Assembly (NCBI GenBank): GCA_049941595.1
Contig: JBNFNA010000018.1
Coordinates: forward strand, 1-8,231
Length of the DNA stretch: 8,231 nt
Direction: 5' to 3'
DNA from: Pasteurella sp049941595
GTDB lineage: Bacteria > Pseudomonadota > Gammaproteobacteria > Enterobacterales > Pasteurellaceae
This document shows positions 5,746-8,231 of this stretch, in pieces. The notes beneath the pieces are model-generated. The model made no database searches. It was not told the DNA's origin and saw only the letters and a program-made list of their open reading frames with translations. Position numbers and translations under genes: made by a program. The first letter of the stretch is position 1; every line of letters starts with the position of its first letter.

Positions 5746-6273
5746 TTAAAAAAACTTATTGATCTTCCCTGCCTTAACGAGTTGTAAAAGAGTATCTGAG
5801 ATATATTCTTTTCGAGTAATGCCATACACTTCAACTGTTTGATAGGGTAAGTGTTTTTTTATCCATTTCACTAACTTTTTATAAAAATCATCAACCTCTT
5901 TGGGTTTACGTACTTCTTTGCCTTCTTCCCAATATTTCATTTGCATATAAAGACGTCCTGGGGAAATTCTTCCTTCGCTTAACCTCAAAATTGAATTCCT
6001 AAATTCGATTAATGGGGAATATAATACATCAACATGTTCAAATTCTTGTCCTGATGCCATAGCAATAAGTTTTTTTATTTTTATGTCGCCAAATTCAGGT
6101 TTATAAATATAACCATACAAAAAGCCCTGCTCTGTTCTAAAATATTCAGGTTCGGCATTAAAATAATTGGTAAAATTACGGTGAAAAATAAATTGCCCAC
6201 CCAATTCTTTTACATAAGCTAAAAAAGCTTTTTCTGTTTCAAAATCCATATAATAATCAATCTGTTTACTCAT
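5746..6273 (-). CDS. Putative immunity protein for the PD-(D/E)XK tip
   Basis: A 175-residue cytoplasmic protein of a family I do not recognise. Visible features: an aromatic N-terminus (QIDYYMDFETEKAFLAYV), a strand-rich middle with FIFHRNFTNYF and QGFLYGYIYKPEFGDIKI, a segment VLYSPLIEFRNSILRLSEGR followed by SPGRLYMQMKYWEEG, and a lysine-rich C-terminal part ending VKAGKINKFF. The start at 6273 lies 9 nt after the toxin stop, with AGG 8 nt upstream, the normal layout for an Rhs tip and its cognate immunity. A decayed second copy lies at 107-381, so the family has been through this array at least twice. The role is inferred from position. Confidence 0.65.
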   Translation of the reverse strand: MSKQIDYYMDFETEKAFLAYVKELGGQFIFHRNFTNYFNAEPEYFRTEQGFLYGYIYKPEFGDIKIKKLIAMASGQEFEHVDVLYSPLIEFRNSILRLSEGRISPGRLYMQMKYWEEGKEVRKPKEVDDFYKKLVKWIKKHLPYQTVEVYGITRKEYISDTLLQLVKAGKINKFF

Positions 6274-6282
6274 TATTTTGAC

Positions 6283-6978
6283 CTACCTATCATATGCATG
6301 ATAAATAACATCCTCTCCATTATAAGCAGGAGAACCTTTAATATCTGTAATTGCTTTACGTTCTCTAGATACGGGTACAATATCTCCATATTCTGTTTGC
6401 AATGTTTGTGAAGGTTTTTTCAAACTACGACCAACTTGGTGCACTTCAACGACATTACCTGATGAGTCTAGTGCAACAACATCAGCATAACGACTTGATT
6501 TATGGCCATCTGGGGTAACATATCGATATTCGCTTTCCGCTGTCATCCCTCTAGAAACAATATCATCTTTTATTTCTTGCACCTTAGCCTGATGCTTTTC
6601 CCCTCCTTTCTTTCCATTTGGATTAGGAACTTTCTTTTCATCTGTATTCGGGACTTTACATGACTGCAACCCAAACGGATCAATCCACCCCGTTGGGTCA
6701 AACACATAACCATAAGGGTTAAACCCACCCTGCAACCCTATCGGGTCATGGCTGAGATATTGCCCTGTCTCTGGGCTGTAATAACGGAAGCGGTTGTAAT
6801 GCAGCTCACTTTCTTCATCATAATACTGCCCCGCAAAACGGTGATGACAACCTAAAGCCTGACTGTCATTCGCCGCCGAGTGGCGATGCCCATCAATCGT
6901 CGCCTCGCCCCACAAACTCAGTTTTTGGCGATAATCAATATACCCCGTTTCACTCATCAACTCCGTGATTGCCCCCAC
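6283..6978 (-). CDS. Displaced Rhs C-terminal tip with a PD-(D/E)XK-type nuclease domain
   Basis: A 231-residue 3' fragment of an rhs gene. The frame is open back to 7017 (ISHSPTGSVTDQ precedes the GTG at 6978) and stops at TAA 7020-7018; no start has a ribosome site, so it is probably silent until joined to a full rhs. Residues 1-104 are the end of the Rhs core, with HHRFAGQYYDEESELHYNRF, SPETGQYLSHDPIGL and GYVFDPTGWIDPFGL. From about 105 the sequence becomes a toxin tip: a basic linker with GKKGGEKHQAKVQE, E148/E150, RYADVVALD (D166) and NVVEVHQVGR (E178, Q181). This is the D...E-x-x-Q pattern of restriction-endonuclease-fold toxins that cut DNA or RNA in a competitor cell. The core part is visibly richer in GC than the tip. 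Confidence 0.8.
   Translation of the reverse strand: MGAITELMSETGYIDYRQKLSLWGEATIDGHRHSAANDSQALGCHHRFAGQYYDEESELHYNRFRYYSPETGQYLSHDPIGLQGGFNPYGYVFDPTGWIDPFGLQSCKVPNTDEKKVPNPNGKKGGEKHQAKVQEIKDDIVSRGMTAESEYRYVTPDGHKSSRYADVVALDSSGNVVEVHQVGRSLKKPSQTLQTEYGDIVPVSRERKAITDIKGSPAYNGEDVIYHAYDR
6668..6803 (-). repeat. Duplicated rhs core segment, displaced copy
   Basis: Aligned without gaps to 8096-8231, these 136 bases show four mismatches by my count: three near the tip junction and one at the Q/L codon after DPIGL. The repeat encodes HYNRF through the DPxG junction. The other copy runs off the window edge, so the true repeat is likely longer, perhaps to 7017. The two are in direct orientation. Confidence 0.9.
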
Positions 6979-7083
6979 TTGGTCAGTGACTGAGCCCGTT
7001 GGGGAGTGGCTGATGATTTATTGTACTAACTTAAAGGACTAGCGTACAGTTTTAAGGTTAGCTTGGGTTGCGTTTAGTAGGAA

Positions 7084-7092
7084 AAGTGCGGT
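7084..7092 (+). other. Hin-type DNA uptake signal sequence
   Basis: Perfect AAGTGCGGT in border repeat C, followed by GGGTTTTGGGAAAGTTTT. Confidence 0.88.
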
Positions 7093-7119
7093 GGGTTTTG
7101 GGAAAGTTTTCAGGAATAA

Positions 7120-7186
7120 ACAAGCGATAGCCCTTCGTGAAAGCTGTCGAAAATGCTGAAAAATCGAAAAGAACGCCACCGCTTGT
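7120..7186 (-). terminator. Long conserved hairpin in border repeat C; possible terminator
   Basis: ACAAGCG (7120-7126) is inverted against CGCTTGT (7180-7186). Inside, on the minus strand, CTTTTCG can pair with CGAAGGG using two G-T pairs. The loop has GATTTTTCAGCAT as in copy B. The hairpin lies about 100 nt beyond the SUKH stop and is followed on the minus strand by TTTATTCC. Confidence 0.45.
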
Positions 7187-7285
7187 TGTTGAGATTACCA
7201 CTCGTCAAGGAGGAGTGGTATCAATGGGAAAATACTATCTCATTTCTTGCTCTAAATATATTTAGTCTGAAAGTAAAGAGTATAT

Positions 7286-7705
7286 TTATCCATTCACAAA
7301 GCTACTAATAAATTCATCGAAAGAGTCCCATACACCATATATTTTAGCCTCTTCTTCTAATACATAAAAATAGACTTTTCCGAAATCTTCGTCTTTTAAT
7401 GATATCGCATAGTTCCCTGAACCTGGATCGTAAGCAAGTGGAAGTAAGTCACCTTGTTTAAAAGTGGGCGGAAATGAATCATCATCAAACCATTTTAAAG
7501 TATCAAATATTTCATCTAAGGAGTAAAAAGAATTAAATGGGAAAAGATGTTTTTTATCATGAACATAATTTAAATCAGGCTGTCCACCATTATATTTTAA
7601 GTAAAAATTTCTCATTGATATTGGCAGCTTCTTATTAATTCTCTTTTCTAGTTCGCCAAATTCTTCTTCGGTAAGACACTTACCTACTTCTTTTAGTGTT
7701 AACAT
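7286..7705 (-). CDS. SUKH (SMI1/KNR4) immunity protein for the WHH tip
   Basis: A 139-residue SUKH domain of normal length. It has LTEEEFGELEKRINKKLP, then the family signature FYLKYNGGQPD (residues 34-44), FPFNSFYSLDEIFDTLKWFD, a central LPLAYDPGSGNYAISLK, a strand GKVYFYVLE and the final helix SFDEFISSF. It should bind and block the nuclease tip in the cytoplasm. I chose ATG 7705 over the in-frame ATG 7723: 7705 is preceded by GGGAGG with 9 nt spacing and comes 2 nt after the toxin stop (7710-7708), while 7723 would need an unsupported start inside the toxin gene. The arrangement implies translational coupling with rhs. Confidence 0.88.
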   Translation of the reverse strand: MLTLKEVGKCLTEEEFGELEKRINKKLPISMRNFYLKYNGGQPDLNYVHDKKHLFPFNSFYSLDEIFDTLKWFDDDSFPPTFKQGDLLPLAYDPGSGNYAISLKDEDFGKVYFYVLEEEAKIYGVWDSFDEFISSFVNG

Positions 7706-7707
7706 AT

Positions 7708-8231
7708 CTAACTTCCTCCCCATGTTTTAAAAACATATACTACCTCATCTGGATGTGCGGCTTTATAGGCAGCAACACCTCCACGATGAGGAATTCCACT
7801 ATGCGCCTGTTGTTTAACCAACTGCATAGTTCCTGTATTTGTAGCTGGATCATAATCAACATGATGCCATACATAACCTTTAGGTGTTGTTTTTTGACCT
7901 AATGCTTGCATACTGGCTGTTTCAAAATCACTATGATAATCACCAGTATACTCAATAACTTGAATAGGTTGAGCATCTGGTTTCTTAGGATTACTGTATA
8001 GTGCATTACTTTCAGAGTAATCTAATCCGCCATCAGCCGTTTTTTTAACCCCTTTAAAACCTCTCTCTTCTAACTTCTTAATTGGACAAACAGCTAACCC
8101 CAACGGATCCACCCACCCCGTTGGGTCAAACACATAACCATAAGGGTTAAACCCACCCAGCAACCCTATCGGGTCATGGCTGAGATATTGCCCTGTCTCT
8201 GGGCTGTAATAACGGAAGCGGTTGTAATGCA
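7708..8231 (-). CDS. Rhs protein, C-terminal part with WHH-type HNH nuclease tip (5' end outside window)
   Basis: The frame is open through the window edge; 173 residues are visible. Visible residues 1-46 end the Rhs core: HYNRFRYYSPETGQYLSHDP, then GGFNPYGYVFDPTGWVDPLG. This is the conserved junction where Rhs proteins release their toxin. From about 47 the tip has a short linker, YTGDYHSDFETASMQALG, and then the nuclease signature GYVWHHVDYDP (W121 H122 H123), GTMQLVKQQAHSGIPHRGG (H143, H148) and a C-terminal helix. W-H-H with the later histidines fits the WHH branch of HNH/endonuclease VII toxins, which are predicted to cut DNA in the recipient. This appears to be the currently attached tip. 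Its coupled SUKH gene follows at once. The secretion system lies outside the window. Confidence 0.88.
   Translation of the reverse strand, partial: HYNRFRYYSPETGQYLSHDPIGLLGGFNPYGYVFDPTGWVDPLGLAVCPIKKLEERGFKGVKKTADGGLDYSESNALYSNPKKPDAQPIQVIEYTGDYHSDFETASMQALGQKTTPKGYVWHHVDYDPATNTGTMQLVKQQAHSGIPHRGGVAAYKAAHPDEVVYVFKTWGGS
7715..7720 (-). promoter_or_regulatory. Ribosome binding site of the SUKH gene, inside the rhs 3' end
   Basis: On the minus strand GGGAGG lies within the final W-G-G-S codons of rhs, 9 nt before ATG 7705. It decides the immunity start and ties immunity translation to the end of the toxin. Confidence 0.75.
8096..8231 (-). repeat. Duplicated rhs core segment, in-place copy
   Basis: Partner of 6668-6803 in direct orientation, offset 1428 bases. 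It continues to the window edge, so its full length is not visible. Recombination between the two copies would replace the WHH tip and its SUKH gene with the PD-(D/E)XK tip and its immunity gene, deleting 1428 bases. Confidence 0.9.

Larger units (their letters stand above)
7011..7240 (-). repeat. Module-border repeat, copy C
   Basis: This copy lies between the SUKH gene of the in-place rhs and the displaced rhs tip. It begins TGATGATTTATTGTACT, overlapping the last open codons of the displaced rhs frame, and ends GGAGTGGTATCAATGGGAAA. It has the uptake sequence, the long hairpin and a short terminal inverted repeat TACCACTC/GAGTGGTA (7197-7221). The spacer between GCGTACAG and the uptake word differs from copies A and B, while the later landmarks agree. 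Confidence 0.87.

Noticed and set aside
5667..5834. Minus-strand open frame overlapping the 3' end of the immunity gene at 5746
   Set aside because: The upper part overlaps a well-supported gene in another frame. Only the last 24 codons (5666-5592) look possibly coding and are listed separately at low confidence.
385..7240. Border repeats as an insertion sequence, integron attC sites or CRISPR
   Set aside because: No transposase or integrase frame, no target duplications seen, no regular short repeat-spacer spacing; three copies about 3-3.5 kb apart with immunity genes between them fit module flanks better.
7696..7902. Plus-strand open frame of 68 codons
   Set aside because: Antisense to the WHH nuclease tip and the start of the SUKH gene; cysteine-rich composition typical of a shadow frame.

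Overview
The window looks like Pasteurellaceae chromosome. The Haemophilus-type DNA uptake word AAGTGCGGT occurs four times (90, 417, 3416, 7084), usually followed by A/T tracts, and the protein-coding DNA is AT-rich. The genus cannot be fixed from the sequence. Every supported gene lies on the minus strand, so the locus is read from 8231 down to 1.

The window is the 3' end of an Rhs polymorphic-toxin locus followed by a long tail of displaced toxin tips and immunity genes. In transcription order: (1) 8231-7708, the end of an rhs gene cut by the window edge, with the conserved end of the Rhs core and a tip read as a WHH-type HNH nuclease. (2) 7705-7286, its SUKH immunity gene, translationally coupled. 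(3) 7240-7011, border repeat C. (4) 6978-6283, a displaced rhs 3' end with the same core sequence but a different tip, read as a PD-(D/E)XK nuclease, then its putative immunity gene (6273-5746). (5) 5513-4591, two adjacent immunity-type genes (helical-repeat and DUF2185-like) with no intact toxin. (6) 4446-4234, the C-terminal remnant of a third toxin, abutting a SUKH immunity gene (4233-3640). (7) 3592-3354, border repeat B, then a badly decayed rhs tip and an LRR-like immunity gene (3148-2423). (8) 2140-1375 and 1285-610, two further immunity-type genes, each broken by an apparent one-base frameshift, one of them at a G7 tract. (9) 574-385, border repeat A, fused to a decayed second copy of the immunity gene of item 4 (381-107), and then the remains of a fourth repeat (117-61).

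Taken together: one partial in-place toxin, one intact displaced toxin tip, three or four toxin remnants, and about eight immunity-type genes plus one immunity pseudogene. This fits a lineage that has repeatedly replaced its Rhs tip and kept the old immunity genes. Two pieces of machinery are visible. A 136-bp stretch of rhs core is duplicated (6668-6803 and 8096-8231), so homologous recombination could swap tips. A roughly 190-240-bp border repeat occurs three times, each about 35-50 nt beyond a SUKH gene, and holds an uptake sequence and a hairpin whose stems seem to covary. The assignments come from reading the sequence; no database search was run.
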